NCBI GenBank assembly: GCA_005882975.1
Contig: VBAS01000095.1
Location: forward strand, 1 to 33,080
Source of the DNA: Bacteroidota bacterium
Lineage (GTDB): Bacteria; Bacteroidota; Bacteroidia; Chitinophagales; Chitinophagaceae
Direction: 5' to 3'
DNA length: 33,080 nucleotides
Below the pieces are notes generated by a model. The model had not been told where the DNA came from. It made no database searches and saw nothing but the letters and a program-made list of their open reading frames with translations. Each line of letters opens with the position of its first letter. The stretch's first letter is position 1. Positions 21,501 through 29,871 of this stretch are shown here, piece by piece. Made by a program: the position numbers and the translations under genes.

Positions 21501-22328
21501 TTATGAACTATATGGTTCGTCTTTAGGTACTTCGATCGTTACTTTATAATAGGTTTGCGAAATATCCTTTTCAAAAAGGATTTCACCCTGTAACAAACGA
21601 ATGCGGCTACCGATATTTTTTAACCCCAAACCAATATTGCTCTTATTTAATTTTTCAAAATCAGACTGTACAATACCGCGGCCATCATGATGTATACGAA
21701 GATAAAACTTGTCGGCATGCACATTCTGAGTTAAATGGATAAAACTTGAATTGCTATGCTTCAGAATATTATTGATAAGTTCCTGTATGATACGGAAAAC
21801 AAGTAATTCTTTTTCTGGCTTTAGCCTGTCTTTATAATCATGAAATCGCTGACTGGCATTTACTGTACCGCTACCACTAATTTTTTGAAACAAATCATTG
21901 ATCGCTGATTCCAACCCAAAGTTTTTAAGCGTTGGAGGCATCAGGTCATGACTTATATTTCTAATTAATTGAATAGTGTCATCAATGATCTGTCTTGCCT
22001 GGAAAATACTTTGAAGCTGGTTTACTTTATCCTGGTTTACAAGATTCTCATTTAAATAGAGTCTTGCAGTAGCCAATAATGGGCCGGCATCATCATGCAG
22101 GTCTGCCGCCAGGCGTTGACGTTCTTCCTCCTGCATTTTGATGGAAGCATTCAACATCATTTTTTGCTGTTCAATTTCCATTTGTTGCAGTTTTTGCTGG
22201 AAGCGCTGCACCCTGCGCTGATGCATAATAATAAATACCACAAGTCCGATAGTAAGAACAAGCATCCCGATAGTGCCCAGGAATAACGCCGTGGTGGTAG
22301 AAGAATTTGTGGCTTGTAGTAAAAACAT
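21501..22328 (-). CDS. HisKA_3-type sensor histidine kinase HK1 with single N-terminal TM (cassette 1)
   Basis: 275 aa; EEERQRLAADLHDDAGPLLATARLYL, RIIQELINNILKHSNSS, NIGLGLKNIGSRIRLLQG; no extracytoplasmic sensor domain. Confidence 0.93.
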   Translation of the reverse strand: MFLLQATNSSTTTALFLGTIGMLVLTIGLVVFIIMHQRRVQRFQQKLQQMEIEQQKMMLNASIKMQEEERQRLAADLHDDAGPLLATARLYLNENLVNQDKVNQLQSIFQARQIIDDTIQLIRNISHDLMPPTLKNFGLESAINDLFQKISGSGTVNASQRFHDYKDRLKPEKELLVFRIIQELINNILKHSNSSFIHLTQNVHADKFYLRIHHDGRGIVQSDFEKLNKSNIGLGLKNIGSRIRLLQGEILFEKDISQTYYKVTIEVPKDEPYSS

Positions 22329-22352
22329 AATTTGATAATAAAGGGTGGTGGA

Positions 22353-23015
22353 TTAAATCATGTCAAGATTTGGAAAATTTTTAGGATGATTAAGGATATG
22401 GTTAACCGGATGCTTTTTGTACATATAAATAGAGAATGCGAATAATAAATTCTTAATAATCTCAGCCACAAAAGTCATATTACCGAATCTATTGATTTCG
22501 TCAGGAGTAAGATTATTAATGAGAATATAAAAGAAGAATGACCCACCTAAATATATCATGATTCCCACTGCTATCCAGAAAGTATAATGATTATATATGT
22601 ATATGTCCTTTATGTATTTAGAAAATTCATAAAAGAAATAGAAAATGTAAATAAAAAGTAAGATTGTTTCTATACCAATAGGGATGCTATCTAATCTCTT
22701 AAAAGTAGTTGTCGTAACAAAGAATATTTGGAAAATAATAAACAACACAGAGGCTATCAGAATCAAAATTTTGAACACCTTCTTTTGAATATGAAGCCAA
22801 AAAATGTAAGTGAAAAAAGAATACTCTAATAATGTATAAAATGCCTGAATATATTTGCGAAGGTCTTTAGGAGTTTCATAATAGACCATTAAATATCCAA
22901 AAAAAACCAACCCGTATAACGCCAAGGTTACTGGTATTCTATCTTTTAGCTTAGATCGAAATAGCAGAAATGCAAGTGGGAGAATTAAGTACGAATATGT
23001 TACTGGTAAATACAA
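22353..23015 (-). CDS. Multi-spanning integral membrane protein of unknown function TM1 (cassette 1)
   Basis: 220 aa, several predicted TM segments; encoded 24 bp upstream of HK1 on the same strand; FWIAVGIMIYLGGSFFFYILIN. Confidence 0.85.
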   Translation of the reverse strand: MYLPVTYSYLILPLAFLLFRSKLKDRIPVTLALYGLVFFGYLMVYYETPKDLRKYIQAFYTLLEYSFFTYIFWLHIQKKVFKILILIASVLFIIFQIFFVTTTTFKRLDSIPIGIETILLFIYIFYFFYEFSKYIKDIYIYNHYTFWIAVGIMIYLGGSFFFYILINNLTPDEINRFGNMTFVAEIIKNLLFAFSIYMYKKHPVNHILNHPKNFPNLDMI

Positions 23016-23456
23016 AAGCTTTTCTAAATTTGGATTTGAACCAAAAATAGAAAAACTTTAGTTAGATTTTTAATACTTTGGGGATTATTCTTCCCAAATA
23101 GTAATTAAGATATCATTCTCCCAAGCTCTCTTTACATTCTTTTTCATAACACTAGTTTTTAGCCTTAAGATTAATTGTAAGGTAAAAGTTGCCCAAACAA
23201 AGAGGGTTTTCAAGGGAGAGGAGTTAGAATGCTACTGCCATAATCGGATGAAACGATATACCAGAGAGACTTTCATCCGATTTAACAAGTACTTGTACTA
23301 CTCAAATACGAGTAAAAATTCTAGGTATTTTTAGTATTTTTACGGGTATAAAAATAGGATGTTTACTTGAAATTATCCGATTTTTCAGACACTTGTTAAC
23401 AGATGTGGAAAACAGGCGTGTTATATGGGAGAAAACTTGAACTCAAAGAAGAAAAG

Positions 23457-23661
23457 AAGTTGATTGACTGCGGAGTTCGCAATGGTCTTCAAAGGATAAT
23501 GTGATTTCTTTTTTTGGACGGTTTTTCCCGATTGAGATCGGGATTAGGACATTGGATATTGAGGGAGCTAATCCTCGTCAATCAACTTGATTCAAATGTA
23601 GAAAGGCATTCCAACGACTGCAAGAGCAAATCTGCTCAACTTTATTGTTATGGTTTTTACT
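23457..23661. repeat. Structured intergenic repeat element, copy A
   Basis: 12-bp inverted repeat AAGTTGATTGAC(23457-23468)/GTCAATCAACTT(23577-23588); shares ordered blocks with copy B: AAAGGAT, ATTTCTTTTTTGGACGGTTT, GGACATTGGA, AATCAACTT, CAAGAGCAAA, TTATGGTTTTTACT. Confidence 0.8.
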
Positions 23662-23884
23662 AACGGGGTCGTAGATATACAATAAACATATAGGATTGTT
23701 TGTATGGTAGATTTTGAAGAATGGATATTTAAGACAACAGCTAGGAACTTTACCTAATTAATATTTTAGCTATAATTTTTTGATTTGAAATAATTTGTTC
23801 GCATGCCTTCAAAATTTATTGATTATAAAAAAGGAGTATTTTCGTCCGGCTTTTACTTAACCCCATTAAAGCGAACCACAACAC

Positions 23885-24541
23885 ATGACTGCTGATCAAA
23901 TCAAAGTTGCTATTGCCGATGACCATAAAATATTTCGTGATGGAATAAAAATGGCGCTGCGAGATAAGGAATACCTGAAAATACTTTGGGAGGCTGAAGA
24001 TGGAAAAGATCTGATGCACAAACTGAAGATCAAGATGCCTGATGTTATATTAATGGATATCCGTATGCCTGAAGTAGACGGTATAAATGCCATCAGCCTT
24101 ATCAGGAAGGAGTATGAAGCATTGAAAATAATTGTTCTTACAATGTATGACGACCAGGAAATGATCACTAAGATGATGGAAATGGGCGCAAATGCATATT
24201 TAACCAAGACAACTGATCCCGAAGAAATATACCAGGCGATACTTACTTGTATGAATGATGACTTTTATTTTAATGACCTGGTAAATAAAGCTGTGCTGCT
24301 TAAGCTGCAACATAAAAAGAAAGTACGGCAATTTTATCCCAATCCCGTCAAACTTTCAGAAAAGGAAATAAAGATCCTAAAACTGATCGCTGAGGACAAA
24401 ACAACAGAAGAGATCTCAAAAGAAGTATTTCTTAGTCCCCGTACTATTGAAACGATACGTCAAAACATGAAACAAAAGGTTGGCGCTAAGACTATAGCTG
24501 GGCTGGTGATGTATGCCATGCGTAACAAGCTATTAGAATAA
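23885..24541 (+). CDS. NarL/LuxR-type response regulator RR2 (no adjacent kinase in the same operon)
   Basis: 218 aa; [78 protein letters not shown]. Confidence 0.95.
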   Translation: MTADQIKVAIADDHKIFRDGIKMALRDKEYLKILWEAEDGKDLMHKLKIKMPDVILMDIRMPEVDGINAISLIRKEYEALKIIVLTMYDDQEMITKMMEMGANAYLTKTTDPEEIYQAILTCMNDDFYFNDLVNKAVLLKLQHKKKVRQFYPNPVKLSEKEIKILKLIAEDKTTEEISKEVFLSPRTIETIRQNMKQKVGAKTIAGLVMYAMRNKLLE

Positions 24542-24599
24542 ATAGATATTTAAAGTCGCCATATCTTAAGAAATCATTCTATATCTATAAAAAATTCTC

Positions 24600-25361
24600 A
24601 TGCCCCAAAATCTTAAGCCTGAAAACGTCAACAATTCTTTTTTTGACGGGTATTATAAGGATATCTGGCGGCAAATTTTTCCTGATAAAACGACAAAGGC
24701 TGAAGTTGATTTTATAGTGGAAGAAGCCAGGCTGAGTTCCCAAAGTACTATTCTTGATCTAATGTGTGGTTATGGCCGGCATGCTCTTGAATTTGCAAGG
24801 CGAAAAATCAATGTAACGGCGGTAGATAATCTTCCAGATTATATTAATGAAATCAAAGAAAAGAGCGTCTCCGAAGAATTATCACTTCAATGTATTTGTA
24901 CCGACGTTTTAGAAATGCAGATGGACCAGGAATATGACGCGGTTATCTGCATGGGTAATAGCTTGCAGTTTTTTGACGAAGAAGATGTGATTCGTTTGCT
25001 TTCAAACATATCTGAACATTTAAAAGCCAAGGGAAAGGTTTTTATTAATACATGGTCCATTGCGGAAATAGCAATGAATAGTTTTAAAGAAAAAAGCTGG
25101 AGCAGGATAGGGGGGCTTCTTTTTTTAACTGACTCAAAATTTCTTTTTCAACCCACAAGAATAGAAACAAACAGCATTATCATAACCGATGGCGGTGAGA
25201 AAGAGGAAAAAAAAGGAATTGATTTTATTTATAGCATTTCAGAATTGGAATCCATGTTTAATAAAACTGGTTTTCAATTAAAAGAAGTTTACAGTATTCC
25301 CGGTAAGAAGCGATTCACCGTTGGTGAACCAAGAGCTTACATAGTTGCTGAAAAAAAATAA
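24600..25361 (+). CDS. Class I SAM-dependent methyltransferase
   Basis: 253 aa; STILDLMCGYGRHALEFARRKINVTAVDNLPDYI...YDAVICMGNSLQFFDEE. Confidence 0.9.
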   Translation: MPQNLKPENVNNSFFDGYYKDIWRQIFPDKTTKAEVDFIVEEARLSSQSTILDLMCGYGRHALEFARRKINVTAVDNLPDYINEIKEKSVSEELSLQCICTDVLEMQMDQEYDAVICMGNSLQFFDEEDVIRLLSNISEHLKAKGKVFINTWSIAEIAMNSFKEKSWSRIGGLLFLTDSKFLFQPTRIETNSIIITDGGEKEEKKGIDFIYSISELESMFNKTGFQLKEVYSIPGKKRFTVGEPRAYIVAEKK

Positions 25362-25426
25362 GCAACGAATTTCATTTTCTATCTCAGATTTTAAAAACGA
25401 GGAATTTTCAATAAAACATAAAAAAA

Positions 25427-25631
25427 GAAAGTTGACTGTCAGGAGACAGTGCGTTGGTTTTTACAAAGGATTTGGAAATTTCTTTTTTGGACGGTTTGGA
25501 CATTGGACGGTTTCGGATTGCGAAGTATGCACAGTGAGTCCGTATCAATCAACTTTCTGACGCAAAACTATTGTTGCACCGCATACGATACAAGAGCAAA
25601 ACTTCCTGATCTTTCAATTATGGTTTTTACT
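25427..25631. repeat. Structured intergenic repeat element, copy B
   Basis: Inverted ends GAAAGTTGACTG(25427-25438)/CAATCAACTTTC(25546-25557), 11/12 complementary; same ordered conserved blocks and near-identical spacing as copy A. Confidence 0.8.
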
Positions 25632-25870
25632 GATGCTATCGTAAACTTCTCATTTGGCATTGAGTAGTTTTGCTTGCTTTCGTTTTATTACTTGTATATT
25701 CCACATACGTAAAATCAGGTACTTGTACTATGGTACATGTTGCAGGAATTTTACAATTTGCACTTCGAACCTAATTAAGAAAATAAGTTTTAAAGAAAAG
25801 CGTTTATTTACTAACCAATATCCGATGGGATCGTACGATTTCATCAAAAATTTTTAAAATCAATCATTTC

Positions 25871-26545
25871 ATGAAAAACCCAGAAACAACAAGCCATGTA
25901 ATTAAGGTGGCTATTGCCGATGATCACACACTTTTCCGTTCCGGTGTGAAAGCATCTTTGACTGCGCATAAGGACATACACATGGTAGCTGAAGCTGAGA
26001 ATGGCATGCAGATGCTTAATTTATTAAAGCATATTCAGCCCGATGTTGTACTTCTTGATATTTCAATGCCCATCATGGATGGTCTTGCAACATTACCCGA
26101 AATAAAAAAGTTATACCCTGGCGTAAAAGTGATCATGCTCAGCATGCACAATGATCATTCAATGATCAGCCGCATGATGGAGATCGGTGCTAACAGCTAC
26201 CTGACAAAGGAAAGTGGTGCTGAAAAGATCTATGAAGCGATCAAACAGGTATATGAAAATGAATTTTTCTTTAATGACCTTACTAATAAGGCATTGTTAA
26301 GCGGTTTGCGCAATAAGACATTCGCTGATGCTCACAAGCCTGCAGAAGTTCATTTGAATGAAAAAGAAATTACCATCCTGCGCCTGATGTGCGAAGAGAA
26401 AAGCACAAAAGAAATTGCAGATATAGTTGACCTGAGCCCCCGCACCGTTGAAGCTATCCGTGACAAATTAAAAACTAAGACCGGCACTAAGAGTATGGCT
26501 GGCTTAGTAATGTATGCGGTGAAAGCAGGAATTGTTGAACAATAG
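25871..26545 (+). CDS. NarL/LuxR-type response regulator RR3 (no adjacent kinase in the same operon)
   Basis: 224 aa; VAIADDHTLFRSGV, VVLLDISMPIMDGL, GANSYLTKESGAEKIYEAI, HTH KSTKEIADIVDLSPRTVEAIRDKLKTKT. Confidence 0.95.
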   Translation: MKNPETTSHVIKVAIADDHTLFRSGVKASLTAHKDIHMVAEAENGMQMLNLLKHIQPDVVLLDISMPIMDGLATLPEIKKLYPGVKVIMLSMHNDHSMISRMMEIGANSYLTKESGAEKIYEAIKQVYENEFFFNDLTNKALLSGLRNKTFADAHKPAEVHLNEKEITILRLMCEEKSTKEIADIVDLSPRTVEAIRDKLKTKTGTKSMAGLVMYAVKAGIVEQ

Positions 26546-26571
26546 GATAAAGATAACAATTATCATAAAGG

Positions 26572-26600
26572 AAATGGCATCAGGTAACGATGCCATTTTT
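26572..26600 (+). terminator. Rho-independent terminator for RR3, overlapping the 3' end of convergent RR4
   Basis: AAATGGCATC(26572-26581)-7 nt-GATGCCATTT(26589-26598), 10-bp stem with T tail; RR4 stop codon at 26580-26582 lies in the hairpin. Confidence 0.8.
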
Positions 26601-27239
26601 TATTGCGAACATCACAAGGCCGGCAGTATTCCGTACTCCAACTTTTTCTATTAATCGCTGACGAATACCTTCTACGGAACGAGGACTTAGAAAAATTTCT
26701 TTTGCAATCTCAGCTGCGGTCTTTTCTTCACAAATAAGTTTAAGCACTTCCTGCTCTCTTTCCGAAAATTCTACATTTTGATTAAATGACGGTTTGAAAT
26801 TATTTTTGATAACAAGCTTTTTTAATAATGCTTTGTTTACAAGATCATTGAAATAGTAACCGTTTTCGTGTACTGCATATATAGATTTTCTTATTTCATC
26901 CGGTTCTGTGTTCTTAAGTAAGTAGCCATTTGCGCCGATCTCCATAAGATGGATGATGAATTTGTCATCTTCATACATCGTAACAACCAGGACTTTTACA
27001 GATGGAAATTTTTTTCGAATGATCTGGGTAGCTTCCATCCCATCCATTATTGGCATTTTCAGGTCCATGATCACAACATCCGGCAATTTTTTTTCAAATC
27101 CATTAATAAGGTCTTCCCCATTATCTGCCTCAAATATCACTTCTAAGGATTTATCATTTGCAATGCATTTCTTTAATCCTTCCCGGTATATTTTGTAATC
27201 ATCTGCAATTGCAATTTGTATCTTTTTTTCTTTGCTCAT
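26580..27239 (-). CDS. NarL/LuxR-type response regulator RR4 (cassette 2)
   Basis: 219 aa; [80 protein letters not shown]. Confidence 0.95.
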   Translation of the reverse strand: MSKEKKIQIAIADDYKIYREGLKKCIANDKSLEVIFEADNGEDLINGFEKKLPDVVIMDLKMPIMDGMEATQIIRKKFPSVKVLVVTMYEDDKFIIHLMEIGANGYLLKNTEPDEIRKSIYAVHENGYYFNDLVNKALLKKLVIKNNFKPSFNQNVEFSEREQEVLKLICEEKTAAEIAKEIFLSPRSVEGIRQRLIEKVGVRNTAGLVMFAIKNGIVT

Positions 27240-28066
27240 ATTACTACAGGTATAGACAATTGAATAATATACTCCCCAGTGTCCAGTTTTGTGAAATGAA
27301 TTTTTCCTTTCAGTAAAATTATGCGGTTTTGAATATTTTTCAGACCCAGCCCCGCAGGTTTAAATCTTAATTCTTCAAATTGTTCCTGCGTTAGTCCTTT
27401 TCCATTATGCTGGATGTGCAACTCCAATTGAATTTGACTAAGCGAAGACCGAATGTTTATAAGACGAGGGTGTGCATGTTTTATCAGGTTATTTACCAGT
27501 TCCTGGATGATGCGATAAACTGCCAGGTCTGTTTCAGCATTTGATATCTGGTATTCGTCATCAAGGTCTACTGTGCTGTTTACAACCGAGCCGCCAGTTA
27601 TCTTTTTCATAAAATGACGAATGGCTTCATTTAAACCGAATTCTTTCAGAATTGTGGAATGAAGATTATGCGAGATGGTACGGACTTTCTGTATTGATTC
27701 GTCTATCATTTCTTTCACTTTTGCATGATCCTGTTTATCGTTTTCAGAAAGATTGTGTGTATTCATCTCAACAAGAAAGATTCGTGAAGAAGAAAGTAAA
27801 GCGCCGACTTCATCGTGAAGCATTTCAGCTATCCGGTGACGTTCGCCTTCCTCACTTCTTACGGCTGATTCAATTAATTGATTTTGCTGGTGTTCCTTTA
27901 ATTGACTCATTTGTTTTTGCAACATCCATTTCTTGCGTTGGTTAACCATCATTAAAAGTAGAAACCCTGCCGCCAACAAAAGCATGGCTGCAATTCCTAT
28001 AGTAATCATGAAGGTAATATCAAGTAACAAAATATCGAGCAGTTTATTCACGAGTAAAGAATTCAT
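27236..28066 (-). CDS. HisKA_3-type sensor histidine kinase HK2 with N-terminal TM (cassette 2)
   Basis: 276 aa; GERHRIAEMLHDEVGALLSSSRIFL, RIIQELVNNLIKHAHPR, PAGLGLKNIQNRIILLKG; 4-bp overlaps with both neighbours. Confidence 0.93.
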   Translation of the reverse strand: MNSLLVNKLLDILLLDITFMITIGIAAMLLLAAGFLLLMMVNQRKKWMLQKQMSQLKEHQQNQLIESAVRSEEGERHRIAEMLHDEVGALLSSSRIFLVEMNTHNLSENDKQDHAKVKEMIDESIQKVRTISHNLHSTILKEFGLNEAIRHFMKKITGGSVVNSTVDLDDEYQISNAETDLAVYRIIQELVNNLIKHAHPRLINIRSSLSQIQLELHIQHNGKGLTQEQFEELRFKPAGLGLKNIQNRIILLKGKIHFTKLDTGEYIIQLSIPVVI

Positions 28067-28758
28067 TTTGCTTTTTTAAAACCGATAGCAATAAAGATCA
28101 TTAAAACAATATAAATAAGATTATGAACATTCCAGATGCTCATGGCATATGTTCTTTCTGCATTGATCAGGTAATTGTAAAACAAGAATATCAAAAAATT
28201 TACAGAGGTATAAAGCGTAAGACCCATTACAATCCAAAAGGGAGGCAAAGCCAATGGTGATTTAATTTCGTCATTCATATTTACTGTGTAATAATATAAA
28301 AGACAATAAAAAAGTATGATAGCTGCCTCTATTGTGAATAGCCTACTGCTGAATGACAATACGATATTTTCAAAAAATCCAAAATTAATAATTACGCCAG
28401 TTAAAAAAAGGCTAGTAATGATTAAATATGTTTTCTTGTATAAGGGATTTACCTTATAAAAAAACCATGTAAGAAGTAGTAAACGTAAAAAAGAATTGAT
28501 ATTATAAAAAATAAGAGTATACAAAATCTTACCACGATATAGCCACCATAAAGTTCTCTCGACCCAGTCTTTTATCCCTAGTTCTTTAGATTTCCAGGTG
28601 ATGTCAACCACTACGCCGAGTAATAAGGCAATTAACAGGTAAATTAGTAATGGTCTCGTCCAAATAGCTTTCGGCTTTATCCAGATATAAACAATCAGAG
28701 GTATGAGTGTTGCCCACACCTCTGACCAATCCAATACTCCTTCTAAAATTTTTCCCAT
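28063..28758 (-). CDS. Multi-spanning integral membrane protein of unknown function TM2 (cassette 2)
   Basis: 231 aa, several predicted TM segments; overlaps HK2 start by 4 bp; FWIVMGLTLYTSVNFLIFLFYNYLI resembles TM1. Confidence 0.85.
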   Translation of the reverse strand: MGKILEGVLDWSEVWATLIPLIVYIWIKPKAIWTRPLLIYLLIALLLGVVVDITWKSKELGIKDWVERTLWWLYRGKILYTLIFYNINSFLRLLLLTWFFYKVNPLYKKTYLIITSLFLTGVIINFGFFENIVLSFSSRLFTIEAAIILFYCLLYYYTVNMNDEIKSPLALPPFWIVMGLTLYTSVNFLIFLFYNYLINAERTYAMSIWNVHNLIYIVLMIFIAIGFKKAK

Positions 28759-28767
28759 TGTTGTTTA

Positions 28768-29178
28768 TTATGATCCTGGTTGATTAGGTGGACAGGGATT
28801 AAGCTGGTCATAAGTAACTGCAGCAGGGTTTATTGTAATAGGCATGGGAGTAAGAATTATGTCTTTACTTCCATCATCACTCTTTTGTTTAAGTTCACTT
28901 TTGGACATCTCGTGTTGAAGAAAAATGAGCTCATCATCTATCGGAATATTTTTCATCTTAATTGCATCGGGATGGGCTTCAATAAAAATAAGGTGTGAGT
29001 CTTCAATTTTTTTTCTGCGTTTGTCAAGGATCTGTGCTACTAAAGTAAAATCATCTCCTTTGCGACGGTAAAATTGAATGCCAAGGCGATTGAACCCCTT
29101 TATTTTTTTTTTGCCGTGCAATAAATCATATATATCCTCTTTTTTAAAAATAAGAGTGGGAAAATTAAAAGTGGCCAT
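28768..29178 (-). CDS. Hypothetical protein without obvious signal peptide, C-terminus NPCPPNQPGS
   Basis: 136 aa ORF, 9 bp upstream of TM2 on the same strand; ends ...VTYDQLNPCPPNQPGS*. Confidence 0.8.
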   Translation of the reverse strand: MATFNFPTLIFKKEDIYDLLHGKKKIKGFNRLGIQFYRRKGDDFTLVAQILDKRRKKIEDSHLIFIEAHPDAIKMKNIPIDDELIFLQHEMSKSELKQKSDDGSKDIILTPMPITINPAAVTYDQLNPCPPNQPGS

Positions 29179-29262
29179 AAAAAATAATTTTAAGATTAAA
29201 GAATAGATTGCTCAATAGATTTCTCGATTCTATAAACCACGTTAGGATCCATTGGCATTCAT

Positions 29263-29871
29263 CTAATTGCCAGGTTGGTTCGGCGGACATGGATTAGTAT
29301 CGACACTGTTCAATGTGGCTATCACATGTTTCGCGGCGTTAAGTGCCACAACCTCAAAAATTAGATAGTGTATACCTTTCTTTGTAAACTGACTTTTCTT
29401 TGGTGTTAACTTCAAGTAGGCGAATTGGTATTCGAGGGGATTACCGCTAACGAAGTTCTGTGTCAAAAGCTCGTTATGCGCAAGCACGACACTTGATATG
29501 TCTAAAGTAACCGTCCCGGGCAGCACAGTCGCCTCTATGGGTTCAGTATTGGCTCCATAATGCGCATGGTCATTTGCAGCGTATAACCATAATTTCATAG
29601 TGCCTCCGGGATTGTTAATATTATCGAATTTGTACTGTATGATGAATTTACTTGGTCTTGGATTATTGGGGTTTCCCTGTAAAGGAGGCAACTGCTCCTT
29701 GGCAATGATGAAGGTTGGTAGAGTAGCAGAAAGGGGACTCACCTTCTTCTCAGTTGATGGCGATGTTGACTTATTACCATCGTCATTATTGCATGATACA
29801 ATTATGCAAATCAGACATAGAAAGGCAAGAATTTTGGACCTTGTCAGTAAGGAACTGTTTTGGTTGCTCAT
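29263..29871 (-). CDS. Putative lipoprotein of unknown function, C-terminus NPCPPNQPGN
   Basis: From ATG at 29871 (MSNQNSSLLTRSKILAFLCLICIIVSCNND, lipobox IVSC), ends ...LNSVDTNPCPPNQPGN*; ORF extends upstream to 29940. Confidence 0.8.
   Translation of the reverse strand: MSNQNSSLLTRSKILAFLCLICIIVSCNNDDGNKSTSPSTEKKVSPLSATLPTFIIAKEQLPPLQGNPNNPRPSKFIIQYKFDNINNPGGTMKLWLYAANDHAHYGANTEPIEATVLPGTVTLDISSVVLAHNELLTQNFVSGNPLEYQFAYLKLTPKKSQFTKKGIHYLIFEVVALNAAKHVIATLNSVDTNPCPPNQPGN

Noticed and set aside
23041-23884. Possible retron, CRISPR or toxin-antitoxin locus in the 870-bp gap
   Set aside because: No reverse transcriptase, regular spacer-repeat array or plausible small toxin/antitoxin ORF pair; only the structured repeat and operator-like motifs are supported.
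25345-25667. ORFs 25345-25560 and 25449-25667 over repeat copy B
   Set aside because: Both overlap the repeat element; copy A has in-frame stops in the equivalent frame, and the compositions are non-protein-like. Treated as element sequence, not genes.
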